A stretch of DNA of 64,000 nucleotides from Solidesulfovibrio magneticus RS-1. Lineage in GTDB: Bacteria > Desulfobacterota > Desulfovibrionia > Desulfovibrionales > Desulfovibrionaceae. A program made the translations under genes and the position numbers. Positions 34,714 to 43,231 of this stretch are shown here, piece after piece. Positions within the stretch are counted from its first letter, which is position 1; each line of letters opens with the position of its first letter. The notes under the pieces were generated by a model that saw nothing but the letters and a program-made list of their open reading frames with translations, was not told where the DNA came from and did no database searches. The stretch lies in contig NC_012796.1 in assembly GCF_000010665.1 (NCBI RefSeq), positions 3,191,501 through 3,255,500 of the forward strand. Reading direction: 5' to 3'.

Positions 34714-35727
34714 ATGGTTTCCGTTGTCTTGCCCGCACGAAACGCCGCCGCCGTCCTGCCCGCCGCCCTGGAGAGCCTGTCCGCCCAGACCTTGGCCGAC
34801 TTTGAAGTCCTCATCATCGACGACGGTTCCGACGACGGCGGCGCCACCAGGAACGTCGCCACGGCCATGGCCGACCGCGACCGCCGTTTTCGGCTCCTCT
34901 CCCGGCCCCACGAGGGCATTGCCGCCGCCCTGAACGCCGGCTTGGCCACCGCCCGGGGACGCTACGTGGCCCGCCTGGACGCCGATGACGTCTGCCTGCC
35001 CGAGCGCCTGGAACTCCAGGCCCGCCACCTCGACGCCCATCCGGACATCGGACTGGTCTCCTGCCGGGCGGCGTACGGCGGCGATGGCGAGGCCTGCCGG
35101 GGCTATCTGGCCCATATCGAATGGTGCAACACGGTGACAACCCCCGAAGCCATCCGCCAGGCCATCTTCCGGGAATCCCCCCTGCCCCACCCCACGGTGA
35201 TGTTTCGCCGGGAGCTGCCGGCCCTTTACGGCGGCTACCGCCAGGGCGATTTCCCCGAGGACTACGAACTGTGGCTGCGCTGGCTGGAAGCCGGCGTGGC
35301 CATGGACAAGCTGCCCCAGACGCTTGTGGTCTGGAACGATCCGCCGGGCCGGCTCTCGCGCACCGATCCGCGCTACGCCCCAGAGGCCTTTTTCCGCATC
35401 AAGGCCGGCTACCTGGCCCGACGCCTGGCCAGGGTAAACTCTTTCCATCCCCATATCGTGGTGGCCGGAGCCGGACGCGTCACCCGCCGCCGGGCCGAAC
35501 TGTTGTGCGATCACGGCATTGTCATCGACGCCTGGCTCGATATCGATCCGCGCAAGATCGGACTGATGCTTGGCGGCCGGCCGGTGCTCCATTACAACGA
35601 ATCCCCGGGACCGCAGTCGTGTTTCATCGTCCCCTATGTCGCCAGCCGAGGAGCTACTGATGTAATTTTGGACAGACTCGGCGCGGTCGGCTTTATTCCA
35701 GGCCGCCACTGCCTGCCAGCCGCTTAA
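34714..35727 (+). CDS. Family 2 glycosyltransferase with C-terminal extra domain
   Basis: 337 residues. A GT-A glycosyltransferase of family 2 (~1-225): VSVVLPARNAAAVLPAALESL, EVLIIDDGSDDGG, the metal-binding LDADDVCLPERL and the acceptor-side ED in FPEDYELWLRW. Family members transfer a sugar from a nucleotide sugar to a glycan or lipid. Residues ~240-337 (HPHIVVAGAGRVTRRRAELL, then WLDIDPRKIGLMLGGRPVLHY) form a separate Rossmann-like unit of the kind seen in sugar acyltransferases and epimerases, an uncommon fusion. Composition is back to genome average here. Likely acts in surface polysaccharide assembly. Confidence 0.85.
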   Translation: MVSVVLPARNAAAVLPAALESLSAQTLADFEVLIIDDGSDDGGATRNVATAMADRDRRFRLLSRPHEGIAAALNAGLATARGRYVARLDADDVCLPERLELQARHLDAHPDIGLVSCRAAYGGDGEACRGYLAHIEWCNTVTTPEAIRQAIFRESPLPHPTVMFRRELPALYGGYRQGDFPEDYELWLRWLEAGVAMDKLPQTLVVWNDPPGRLSRTDPRYAPEAFFRIKAGYLARRLARVNSFHPHIVVAGAGRVTRRRAELLCDHGIVIDAWLDIDPRKIGLMLGGRPVLHYNESPGPQSCFIVPYVASRGATDVILDRLGAVGFIPGRHCLPAA

Positions 35728-35829
35728 TTTCGCCCCATCTCTTGCCTTGTTGCCGGAAGTCCTTTACGGAAGCCACTGGCGGATTTTGCCTTGAGGCAAC
35801 TCGATGCACCATTCCACGGAGTATCCGGT

Positions 35830-38800
35830 ATGGCTTGGCGACGGCTGGAAAGCCTGCGCACGCGATTGCTGTGGCTTGTGGCGTTGACCCTGGCCCCGGT
35901 CCTGGCGCTGCACGTCGCTTCGGCCGTGGAAAAACAGCGTTCCGCCCGGGTCGCCGTGGACCAGGGCCTGCACAGCATCGCCGATCTGGCCGCCGGCAAC
36001 GCCCGAAGCCTGCTGGAGAACTACGCCAACATCCTGCGCGGCGTCACCTGGCTTGCCGTCATCAAATCCGGCGATCCCGCCCAGGCCGGCCGTCTGCTGA
36101 CCGACGCCCTGGCCGTCTTTCCCGCCTTCCAGGACATGGCTCTCGTGCGCCCCGACGGCACGGTGACAGCAGCCTCTGCTCTGCCAGGCGGGGCGACGCG
36201 CAGTCTCGGCGACCGGCCCTGGCTGCGCCAAGCTTTGGACGCCCCCTTGTCCACGATCATGGCCTTCGGGCCGGACACCCTCGACGGCAAGCCCGGCCTG
36301 GTGCTGGCCCAGGCCGTGCGGGGACCGGACGACGGCGTGGTCGGCGTGTGCGCCATCACCCTGGCCCCGGACTGGTTCGCCGCCATCTTCAAGGACATTC
36401 GGATGCCCGAGGCCGCCCGGGCCTGTTTGTTCACCGAGACCGGGACGCTGCTGACCACTTGGCCGCCACGCCCCCAGGCCGCCGGCAAGACCTTGGCCGG
36501 CGCGGACGACGTCCTGCCGCATCTTGACCAGGCGGCGAGCCTGGTCTGGACCGGCCAGGGGCCGGACGACGAGATGCAGCGCGCCGTGTTCGCGCCGGTG
36601 GCCGCCCCTGGCGGGCAACGCCTGTTTATCCGCTTAAGCCAGCCCCAGGCCATCCATGAGGCCCTGCTCATCGGGGCCTGGCAAAGCGACATGCTGCTTT
36701 TCGGCCTGGCCGTGGCCCTGGCCCTGGCCGCCGCCTGGTGGTTCAACCGGGTGTTTCTCTTGCGCCCCATGGGCCAGTTCGTGGCCATGGCCACCGACAT
36801 GGCCGCCGGCAACCTCGACCGCCGCTCGGGGCTGGCCGAAAGCAAGGGCGAGATGGGCGAGCTGGGCCGGGCCCTGGACGCCATGGCCGACAAGCTCAAG
36901 GAACGCATCCGCTTTACCCAGGAGCTCATCGACGCCATCCCCGTGCCGGTCTTCTACAAGGATCTCGAAAGCCGTTATCTGGGCTGCAACGCCGCCTACG
37001 AACGCGCCATCCGGCCCCTGGCCCGCATCCGCAGGCGCACCGTCCATGACCTGGAACTTCCGGCCCAGGCGGCCCTTTGCGCCAAGACCGACCGCGCCGT
37101 GCTCTCGGGCGAAGCCGAAACCGTTGAATACGAAACGTCGCTTCTTTTTCGCGACCAGACCGTCCACGACGTGGTGGTCTTCAAAAGCCGGTTCCACGAT
37201 GTCGCCGGGCGTACGGCCGGCGTCATCGGCGTGCTGCTCGACATCACCGGCCGCAAGTGTTCCGAGGCCGAACTTCTCGCTTCCCGCACACGCTACAAGC
37301 TGCTCCTGGACAGCATGGGCGATGGCTTTGTCGTGCTGTCCAGCGACTACCGGCTGGTGGAATCCAACCCGGCTTTTCAGGAGATGACCGGCTACGGCCC
37401 GGATGAACTGGAAAAAATGACCTATCGCGACATCACTCCCGAGGCTTGGCACAAGCCCGAGGAACGCCTCCTGGCCGAAGTGGACGCCAAGGGGTCTGCC
37501 GAGGTTTTCGAAAAAGAATATCGCCGCAAGGACGGCTCGATCCTGCCCGTGGCCGTGCGCCCGCACCGGCATCCCGAAAGCCCGGGCGAGGATCGCCGCT
37601 ATTTCGCGGTGGTGCGCGACATCGCCGACGTCAAGGCCATCGAGGCCGACCTGCGTCAGGCCAAGGAGGCGGCCGAAACCGCCAACCGGGCCAAAAGCGA
37701 TTTCCTGGCGAAGATGAGCCACGAGATCCGCACCCCCCTGCACGCCGTCATTGGCATGACCGAGCTGACCCTGGGCACCGAGCTTTCGCCCCAGCAGCGC
37801 GACGCCCTGGAAACCGCCCGGGAAGCCGCCGGCAACCTGCTTGGCATCATCAACGACGTGCTGGACCTGTCGCGCATCGAGGCCAAGGGGCTGGAACTGG
37901 TCATCCAGGACTTCGATCTGCGCCGCACCCTGGCCGGCGTGGCCCGCACCCTGCGCCCCCAGGCCGCCCGCAAGGGCCTTTTCCTCACCCTGGCCGTGGC
38001 CCCGAACACCCCCCGCCATGTCCGGGGCGACCAGGGACGGGTGCGGCAGATCCTGCTCAACCTCGTGGGCAACGCCGTCAAGTTCACCCGGGAAGGCGGC
38101 GTCACCGTCACCGTCGCCGCCCCGGACGGCGATCCCGGCCAGTTGGAACTGGCCGTGGCTGACACCGGCATCGGTATCGCCCCGGATCGTCTGGAGCGCA
38201 TCTTCGATATGTTCACCCAGGCCGACCGCACTGTGGCCTTGAACTTCGGGGGCACGGGCCTGGGGCTGGCCATCTGTCGCGAACTCGTCCGCAGCATGGG
38301 CGGCGAGATCGCCGTGGACAGCGTTCCGGGCCAAGGCACGGTCTTTCGGGTCAAGTTGCGTCTCACCCCGGCCCAGGTCGTCCCGATCGAGCCGGCCCGA
38401 CGCCCGGTGGCCGCGCCCCAGGCCGACGCCAGGCCCCTGCGCGTGCTGGTGGCCGAGGACAACCCGATCAACGTCAAGGTGGCGACCACCTTTTTAAACC
38501 GCCGGGGTCACCAAGCCACAGTGGCCGCCAACGGCGCGCGCGCCCTGGAATGCCTTGGCCACGAAACCTTCGATTTGGTGCTCATGGATGTGGAGATGCC
38601 GGAACTCGACGGCATGGAGGCCACCCGCCGCTTGCGGGCCGGCCTGGCCGGCGAGGCCAACCGCCGCGTGCCCGTGGCGGCCATGACCGCCCATGCCCTG
38701 GCCGGCTCCATGGAACGCTGCCTAGCCGCCGGCATGACGGAATTTCTGCCCAAACCCCTGGATTTCACGCTGTTGGCCGAACTCTTGGCCCGGGTGGCGT

Positions 38801-39231
38801 CCGACGGGGCCGGCCCGGCCGTTGCGAAACCGGCCGCCCAGGCCACGCCGGAAACCGCCGCCGTCCTGGAACACGAGGCGGCCCTACGCCGTCTGGGCGG
38901 CGACGAAGCCTTGCTGGCCGAGGTGGAAGAGGATTTCCTGCGCCAGTACCCCCGCAAGCTGCGACTTATCCGGCTGTGCAGCGACGCGGAAAACTGGGAC
39001 GAGGCCGCCCTGGCCGCCCATTCGCTCAAAAACGTGGCCGGAGCCGTCGGCGCGGAATCCGCCCGGCGGCTGGCCGGGCAACTGGAAGACCAGCTTCGCC
39101 GGCGCGACGCCGAGGCGGCCCATGAAACGGGCCTGGCCCTCAAAAAAAACCTGGACGAGGCCGCCGCCGCCATCCGGCGCTCCCGCCCGTCAGAGGACGC
39201 CGGGCCGGCGGACGCCGCCCCCCAGGCGTAG
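35830..39231 (+). CDS. Hybrid sensor histidine kinase with HPt domain
   Basis: 1133-residue inner membrane kinase. Order: TM1 (~12-29), periplasmic dCache-type sensor (~30-280), TM2 (~282-305), HAMP (~308-360), PAS (~365-475), PAS (~485-605), HisKA (His631 in MSHEIRTPLHAVIGM), HATPase_c (NLVGNAVKFT, ADTGIGIAP, GTGLGLAICRELV), receiver (Asp920 in LVLMDVEMPELDG) and HPt (His1064 in AAHSLKNVAGAVGA). The full His-Asp-His relay is therefore in one chain, and a separate output regulator is not adjacent. ATG 35830 follows GGAG by 8 bp; an in-frame TTG upstream is less likely. A strong terminator follows. Confidence 0.93.
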   Translation: MAWRRLESLRTRLLWLVALTLAPVLALHVASAVEKQRSARVAVDQGLHSIADLAAGNARSLLENYANILRGVTWLAVIKSGDPAQAGRLLTDALAVFPAFQDMALVRPDGTVTAASALPGGATRSLGDRPWLRQALDAPLSTIMAFGPDTLDGKPGLVLAQAVRGPDDGVVGVCAITLAPDWFAAIFKDIRMPEAARACLFTETGTLLTTWPPRPQAAGKTLAGADDVLPHLDQAASLVWTGQGPDDEMQRAVFAPVAAPGGQRLFIRLSQPQAIHEALLIGAWQSDMLLFGLAVALALAAAWWFNRVFLLRPMGQFVAMATDMAAGNLDRRSGLAESKGEMGELGRALDAMADKLKERIRFTQELIDAIPVPVFYKDLESRYLGCNAAYERAIRPLARIRRRTVHDLELPAQAALCAKTDRAVLSGEAETVEYETSLLFRDQTVHDVVVFKSRFHDVAGRTAGVIGVLLDITGRKCSEAELLASRTRYKLLLDSMGDGFVVLSSDYRLVESNPAFQEMTGYGPDELEKMTYRDITPEAWHKPEERLLAEVDAKGSAEVFEKEYRRKDGSILPVAVRPHRHPESPGEDRRYFAVVRDIADVKAIEADLRQAKEAAETANRAKSDFLAKMSHEIRTPLHAVIGMTELTLGTELSPQQRDALETAREAAGNLLGIINDVLDLSRIEAKGLELVIQDFDLRRTLAGVARTLRPQAARKGLFLTLAVAPNTPRHVRGDQGRVRQILLNLVGNAVKFTREGGVTVTVAAPDGDPGQLELAVADTGIGIAPDRLERIFDMFTQADRTVALNFGGTGLGLAICRELVRSMGGEIAVDSVPGQGTVFRVKLRLTPAQVVPIEPARRPVAAPQADARPLRVLVAEDNPINVKVATTFLNRRGHQATVAANGARALECLGHETFDLVLMDVEMPELDGMEATRRLRAGLAGEANRRVPVAAMTAHALAGSMERCLAAGMTEFLPKPLDFTLLAELLARVASDGAGPAVAKPAAQATPETAAVLEHEAALRRLGGDEALLAEVEEDFLRQYPRKLRLIRLCSDAENWDEAALAAHSLKNVAGAVGAESARRLAGQLEDQLRRRDAEAAHETGLALKKNLDEAAAAIRRSRPSEDAGPADAAPQA

Positions 39232-39238
39232 CAAAAAC

Positions 39239-39267
39239 GAAAGCCGCGCCAGGCCGGCGCGGCTTTC
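39239..39267 (+). terminator. Rho-independent-type hairpin after hybrid kinase
   Basis: Perfect 12-bp stem (39239-39250 and 39256-39267) with loop AGGCC, 8 bp after the stop of the hybrid kinase. Only a weak T run follows. Confidence 0.75.
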
Positions 39268-39333
39268 GGAAAGAACGGCCCGAGCCGGCGTTTCTTGTCG
39301 CATCCACGAAAAGCCTACAGGACAATTCGCGGA

Positions 39334-39392
39334 CAACAGACTAAAATCAGTAATTTTTCTGAAAAATACTCTCGTATTTTTTCAGGGACGCG
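39334..39392 (-). repeat. AT-rich hairpin repeat, copy 2
   Basis: 59 bp matching 28436-28495 over most of its length. It contains an 11-bp stem (CTGAAAAATAC, loop TCTC, matching right arm with one extra T) and starts 4 bp after the minus-strand acetate-transporter stop. Read on that strand, the hairpin is followed by T-rich sequence, as expected of a terminator. Confidence 0.75.
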
Positions 39393-39395
39393 GCA

Positions 39396-39950
39396 TTAGC
39401 CCACGGGCAAAATCTTGCGGCCGTACTGTTCTTCCAACACTTCGGCCATGGCCAGATAGCAGGCGCTGGCCCCGCACACGATGCCTTCGTAGCCGGCCAG
39501 CCGGCCGATGGCTTCCGATCCCAGCCAGTCCCGCAAGGCCAGCAGGAAAAAGAGCAGCGTCAGCGAACCGAAGATGAAACGCAGGACCAGCGAACCGCGC
39601 AAGGTTCCGAAGAACATGAACAAGGTGAAAAGCCCCCACAAAAACAGATACCAGCCCATGAAGGCATGGGGCGTGGGGTCGGCCAGCCCCATCTTGGGCA
39701 GCATGATAAGCCCGGCCAGGGTCAACCAGAACAGGCCGTAGCTGGCAAAGGCCGTCAGCCCGAAGGTGTTGCCCTTTTTGAATTCCATGATCCCGGCGAT
39801 GACCTGGGCCACGCCGCCGTAGAAGATGCCCATGGCCAGCACCATGGATCCCACGGGAAACCATCCGGCATTGTGGATGTTGAGCAGGATGGTGGTCATG
39901 CCGAAGCCCATGAGTCCCAGGGGCGCGGGATTGGCCAATTTCGTTTCCAT
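39396..39950 (-). CDS. Acetate/succinate transporter family protein (GPR1/FUN34/YaaH)
   Basis: 184 residues, six predicted membrane helices. The family signature NPAPLGLMGFGMTTILLNIHN is at the N-terminus, and FTLFMFFGTLRGSLVLRFIF matches the conserved second half. Members such as SatP take up acetate or succinate with protons, or act as channel-like hexamers. Acetate is a common end product of sulfate reducers. It starts at ATG 39950 after AGGAAGG. Nearby signalling genes are probably unrelated. Confidence 0.9.
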   Translation of the reverse strand: METKLANPAPLGLMGFGMTTILLNIHNAGWFPVGSMVLAMGIFYGGVAQVIAGIMEFKKGNTFGLTAFASYGLFWLTLAGLIMLPKMGLADPTPHAFMGWYLFLWGLFTLFMFFGTLRGSLVLRFIFGSLTLLFFLLALRDWLGSEAIGRLAGYEGIVCGASACYLAMAEVLEEQYGRKILPVG

Positions 39951-40260
39951 TATAGCCTTCCTGTGGCGTCGAGGGTGGAGCCGGGCGACCCCGCCGCGGG
40001 ACGCTTCAGCCGCAAGGCCAATGCAATAGAGACTTTGGGACGGCAGGTAAAGACGTCAGATGAGTCTTGGCCCCACGCCTTGCAGGCGTTATTTCGACGA
40101 TGCCGGCAGACATCCGGTCTTGGCGCCGGCCGCAAAAAGGCCGGAGCAAGGGACAGGCGACCGGGTTTGGCGCGAGGCCGGCGTCAAAGCCAGGGACCAG
40201 CCGGCGGTACCGTTGGCAGCCCCCTTTGCCCGGGACGTCCCACCGGCCAACCGCTGCGGC
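39951..40260. other. Intergenic region between transporter and PAS-GGDEF gene
   Basis: 310 bp without a supported gene. It holds the leader of the transporter gene and the 3' flank of the PAS-GGDEF gene. A small 6-bp hairpin ACGCCT-TGC-AGGCGT (40075-40089) is followed by TATTTCG. No clear promoter was recognised. Confidence 0.5.
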
Positions 40261-41163
40261 TCAGCCCATTTCCACCCGGTCTCGGCCCAGGCCCTTGGCC
40301 GCGTACAGGGCGTTGTCGACCCTGGCCAGGAGAGTTACGGCCGACTCCCCCGCCCGGGCCTCGGCCACGCCGAAGCTGCAGGTCAGACGCCCCACTCCCG
40401 TCAGGTCGAGACCGGCCACGGCCAGACGCAGCTTCTCGGCCAGGACGCAAGCCTCGGCCAGCCCCAGGCCGGAACAGCAGATGAGGAATTCCTCGCCGCC
40501 CCAACGCCCCACGCCCAGCCCAGCGGGCACGGTCTGACGCAGCAGATCGGCCAGGGCGCGCAGCACGTCGTCGCCGCGCAGATGCCCGTACCGGTCGTTG
40601 ACGGCCTTGAAGTGGTCGATGTCGAACATGATGAGACTCAGCTGCCGCCCCTGCCGGCCCAGCTCGCCAAGGCCGGCCAGCAGCAGATGTTCGGTGTGCT
40701 GGCGGTTGGCCAGTCCGGTGAGCATGTCGGTGGTGGACAGGCGGGCCAGTTCGATGTTGGTGAGCGCCAGCCGCGCATGGGCCTCGGCCAACCGGTTCTG
40801 GGTGTCCTTGAGTTCGGAGATGTCGACGCCGATGGCGTAGCGCACCACCCGGCCGTCGGGCCAGGTCATGGCCCGGACCTGCATCTGATACCAGCGGTCG
40901 TCGGACTCGTTGAAGTGCTCAAAGACCCGGGTCTCGCCGCTGGGCAGGCCCTGGGGCGTGAGCAGTTCGCCCAGGCGGCACCAGGGACAGGGCTCGGCCC
41001 GCTCGTAAAGGGCCTCGTGGCACACTTTGCCGGCATGATGGCCGAAATGCTCGTAAAAGGCCCGATTGCTGTAGACGATGCGGTAGCTGGCGGCGTCCAC
41101 CACGTAGATGCCGAAGGGAATGAGATCGAAATGGCTCTCGAAAAGGGCGTTTTCCATCATCAC
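40261..41163 (-). CDS. PAS-GGDEF diguanylate cyclase
   Basis: 300 residues, soluble. A PAS domain (~8-125) carries the cysteine cluster Cys48-x10-Cys59-x2-Cys62 (VCHEALYERAEPCPWC), followed by a coiled linker (KDTQNRLAEAHARLALTNIELARLS) and a GGDEF domain (~140-298) with active motif RWGGEEFLI and the TDMLTGLANRQH opening. It should make cyclic di-GMP. The PAS domain and linker are close paralogues of those in the adjacent kinase gene, with which it overlaps by 4 bp. It is the last gene of a five-gene signalling operon. Confidence 0.9.
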   Translation of the reverse strand: MMMENALFESHFDLIPFGIYVVDAASYRIVYSNRAFYEHFGHHAGKVCHEALYERAEPCPWCRLGELLTPQGLPSGETRVFEHFNESDDRWYQMQVRAMTWPDGRVVRYAIGVDISELKDTQNRLAEAHARLALTNIELARLSTTDMLTGLANRQHTEHLLLAGLGELGRQGRQLSLIMFDIDHFKAVNDRYGHLRGDDVLRALADLLRQTVPAGLGVGRWGGEEFLICCSGLGLAEACVLAEKLRLAVAGLDLTGVGRLTCSFGVAEARAGESAVTLLARVDNALYAAKGLGRDRVEMG

Positions 41164-42314
41164 GAGGCGGCTCCGCTGCGGGGCAGGGTCACAATCACGG
41201 CGGTGCGGCCAGGTACGTCGGCGTCGAGTTCGATGGTCCCGCCATGGGCCTTGGCGGCCAGGGCGGCGGAATAGGCCCCAAGGCCGGTGCCGGAACGTTT
41301 GCCCATGGTGACGTACTTGTCAAACATGTGGTCACGGATGGCGGCGGGCACTTCTCCCTGGTTGCGCACCACCAGGGCCACGTTCTCTTCTCCTACGACA
41401 ACATCCACTTCCACGTCGCCGCCCTCGGGCGAAGCCTCAAGGCCATTGACCACAAGATTTTGGAGCATCGGCCCCAAGAGCAGGTCGTCGCCGGGAACTT
41501 CCACCCGGGCCCCGGCCGGAACCGGGCCCCCGGCCAGGGCGGCATGCAGCTTTCGCCCCCGGGCCATGGGCATGGAAGACAGCCGGGAACAGGTGCGAAC
41601 GGCCAGATCGACCAGATCCACCGGCCGGGGAGACAGCACGAACTCGCCGATTTCCAGCCGGTAGAGCACCAGGGACTGGTTGAGCATGTCGAGCATGGAA
41701 TGGGCAGCCTGCTCCATGAGCGACACGATGTGGGCCGCCTCGGGGGGCAGGTCGTAGTTTTCGAGCAGCACCTGGGGCAGGCCGATGAGCGCGGACAACG
41801 GCGCTTTGAGGTCGTGGCGGGCGATGCGGTCCACGTGTTCGCGCAGGTCCATGTTCTGGCGCAGCATCGTGTTCTGCCCGGCCAGCTCCTTGTTGCGGAT
41901 GGCCAGCTCCGCATGGGCTTCGGCCAGACGGTTCTGGGTCTCCTTGAGTTCGGAGATGTCCACGGCGATGGCGTACTTGACCACCCGGCCGTCGGGCCAG
42001 CCCATGGCCTTTTCCTGGATCTGGGCCCAGCGTTCGTCGCGTTCGTTGTAGAGGTCGTAGACGGCGGTGCGGCCGTTTGGCAGGCCGGCCGCAGTGATCA
42101 GCTCCGGGATGCGGCAATGCAGGCAGGGCGCGTCGTTGTCATAGACCACCTTGTAGCACTTGCCCCCCTCGGCCGGGCCAAGGTTCTCCCGGGAGTGGCG
42201 GTTGAGGAAGACCACCTCGTAGGTGGCCACGTCCACGACGTAGATGCCGAAGGGAATGACGTCGAAATGCGTCTTTAACAGCGCGCTTTCGAGCATGGAG
42301 GCGCTTTGCATCAC
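41160..42314 (-). CDS. PAS histidine kinase with cysteine-cluster PAS domain
   Basis: 384 residues, soluble. The PAS domain (~12-130) has Cys53-x10-Cys64-x2-Cys67 (CYKVVYDNDAPCLHC) in the same layout as the downstream PAS-GGDEF protein. A coiled linker (KETQNRLAEAHAELAIRNKELAG) leads to HisKA (RIARHDLKAPLSALIGLP) and HATPase_c (MLQNLVVNGLEASP, NQGEVPAAIRDHMFDKYVT, GTGLGAYSAALAAKAHGG). It overlaps the receiver gene upstream (42311-42314) and the GGDEF gene downstream by 4 bp each, so all three are coupled. Its partner is probably the small receiver next door. Confidence 0.9.
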   Translation of the reverse strand: MMQSASMLESALLKTHFDVIPFGIYVVDVATYEVVFLNRHSRENLGPAEGGKCYKVVYDNDAPCLHCRIPELITAAGLPNGRTAVYDLYNERDERWAQIQEKAMGWPDGRVVKYAIAVDISELKETQNRLAEAHAELAIRNKELAGQNTMLRQNMDLREHVDRIARHDLKAPLSALIGLPQVLLENYDLPPEAAHIVSLMEQAAHSMLDMLNQSLVLYRLEIGEFVLSPRPVDLVDLAVRTCSRLSSMPMARGRKLHAALAGGPVPAGARVEVPGDDLLLGPMLQNLVVNGLEASPEGGDVEVDVVVGEENVALVVRNQGEVPAAIRDHMFDKYVTMGKRSGTGLGAYSAALAAKAHGGTIELDADVPGRTAVIVTLPRSGAAS

Positions 42315-42685
42315 AAGTATTTCGCCGCCACCGTTTCCAGGGTCTCGGCCAGTTTTTCCTGTTTGACGGGCTTTAAGATATAGCCCTTGGCCCCGGCCTC
42401 TATAGCGTCCATGACCATCTGCTCCTGGCCGTGGGAGGTGACGATGACGATGCAGGCCCCGGGATGCACGGCCAGAATGCGGCGGGTGGCCTCAATGCCG
42501 TCCATATCGGGCATGGTGATGTCCATGGTGGTGACGTCGGGAGCGGCCTCGGCGTAGACGTCCACGGCCTGCTGGCCGGTGGAGGCCATGGCGACGACGT
42601 GATGTCCGAGTTCTTCCAGGAGCTTGGCCATTTTCTTCACGGTGAGGCCGGAGTCGTCCACCACCAGGATTCGCAGGGATCTCAT
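42311..42685 (-). CDS. CheY-like single-domain response regulator
   Basis: 124 residues, receiver only: acidic pair RILVVDDSGLTVKKM, acceptor Asp in VTTMDITMPDMDGIE, the Thr/Ser switch in IVIVTSHGQ and Lys in YILKPVKQEKL. With no output domain it must act by protein contact or as a phosphate shuttle. It is 3 bp downstream of a CheX-like gene and overlaps the PAS kinase. The natural reading is that the CheA-like kinase of this operon, and perhaps the PAS kinase, phosphorylate it and CheX dephosphorylates it. Confidence 0.93.
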   Translation of the reverse strand: MRSLRILVVDDSGLTVKKMAKLLEELGHHVVAMASTGQQAVDVYAEAAPDVTTMDITMPDMDGIEATRRILAVHPGACIVIVTSHGQEQMVMDAIEAGAKGYILKPVKQEKLAETLETVAAKYL

Positions 42686-42688
42686 GCC

Positions 42689-43210
42689 TTACTCCTTCAC
42701 ATATTCAAGGGCGTCGTCAAAGAGTTCGCCCGGACCGATGAGGTGGATGGCCAGGGAACCGGTCGCGGCGGCGAGTTCGGCCGAGGCGAATTTGGCCCCG
42801 CGGTGGCGCATCACGGATTTGGCTTCGGTGAGGATAATGGGCGGCGACAGGGCAATGGCCCGGCCGGTGGCGGCCACGTCGGCCAGGGCGTTGCCCACGA
42901 TGATGTTGATGATGTCGCCGGCGGTTTCCTGGATGGCGTCGTCGCGTTCGTCCTCGGCGATGTCGAGGTCGGCGGTGTAGGCGGCAAAGGCCGCCTCGAT
43001 AAGGGCCGCGTCGAAGCTGTAGGCCAGATAGAGCTTGAGCTGCCCGGTGGCGCTCAAAATGGCGGTCAGATGGCGCAGGTCGAGCTTTTGCACATCGTCG
43101 AAGTGGTACAGGGGTTCCTTGACGGCTATGCCCAGTTCCTCGGCGAAAAACGCCCGGGTGCGCGTGGCCAGGGCGTCGAGGAAGGCTTTGAGATCCAGTT
43201 GTTCGGTCAT
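42689..43210 (-). CDS. CheX-like CheY phosphatase
   Basis: 173 residues. The core helix DAIQETAGDIINIIVGNALADV and the following SPPIILTEAK resemble CheX, a phosphatase that dephosphorylates CheY. CheX/CheC use an ExxN motif on this helix; here the aligned positions read Asp99-x-x-Asn102, with Glu95 one turn earlier, so the active pair may be altered. A longer N-terminal part than CheX (~45 residues: MTEQLDLKAFLDALATRTRAFF) precedes it. It lies between the CheA-like sensor kinase and the CheY-like receiver. Confidence 0.78.
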   Translation of the reverse strand: MTEQLDLKAFLDALATRTRAFFAEELGIAVKEPLYHFDDVQKLDLRHLTAILSATGQLKLYLAYSFDAALIEAAFAAYTADLDIAEDERDDAIQETAGDIINIIVGNALADVAATGRAIALSPPIILTEAKSVMRHRGAKFASAELAAATGSLAIHLIGPGELFDDALEYVKE

Positions 43211-43231
43211 AACGTCTCCCGAAAGTAAAAC

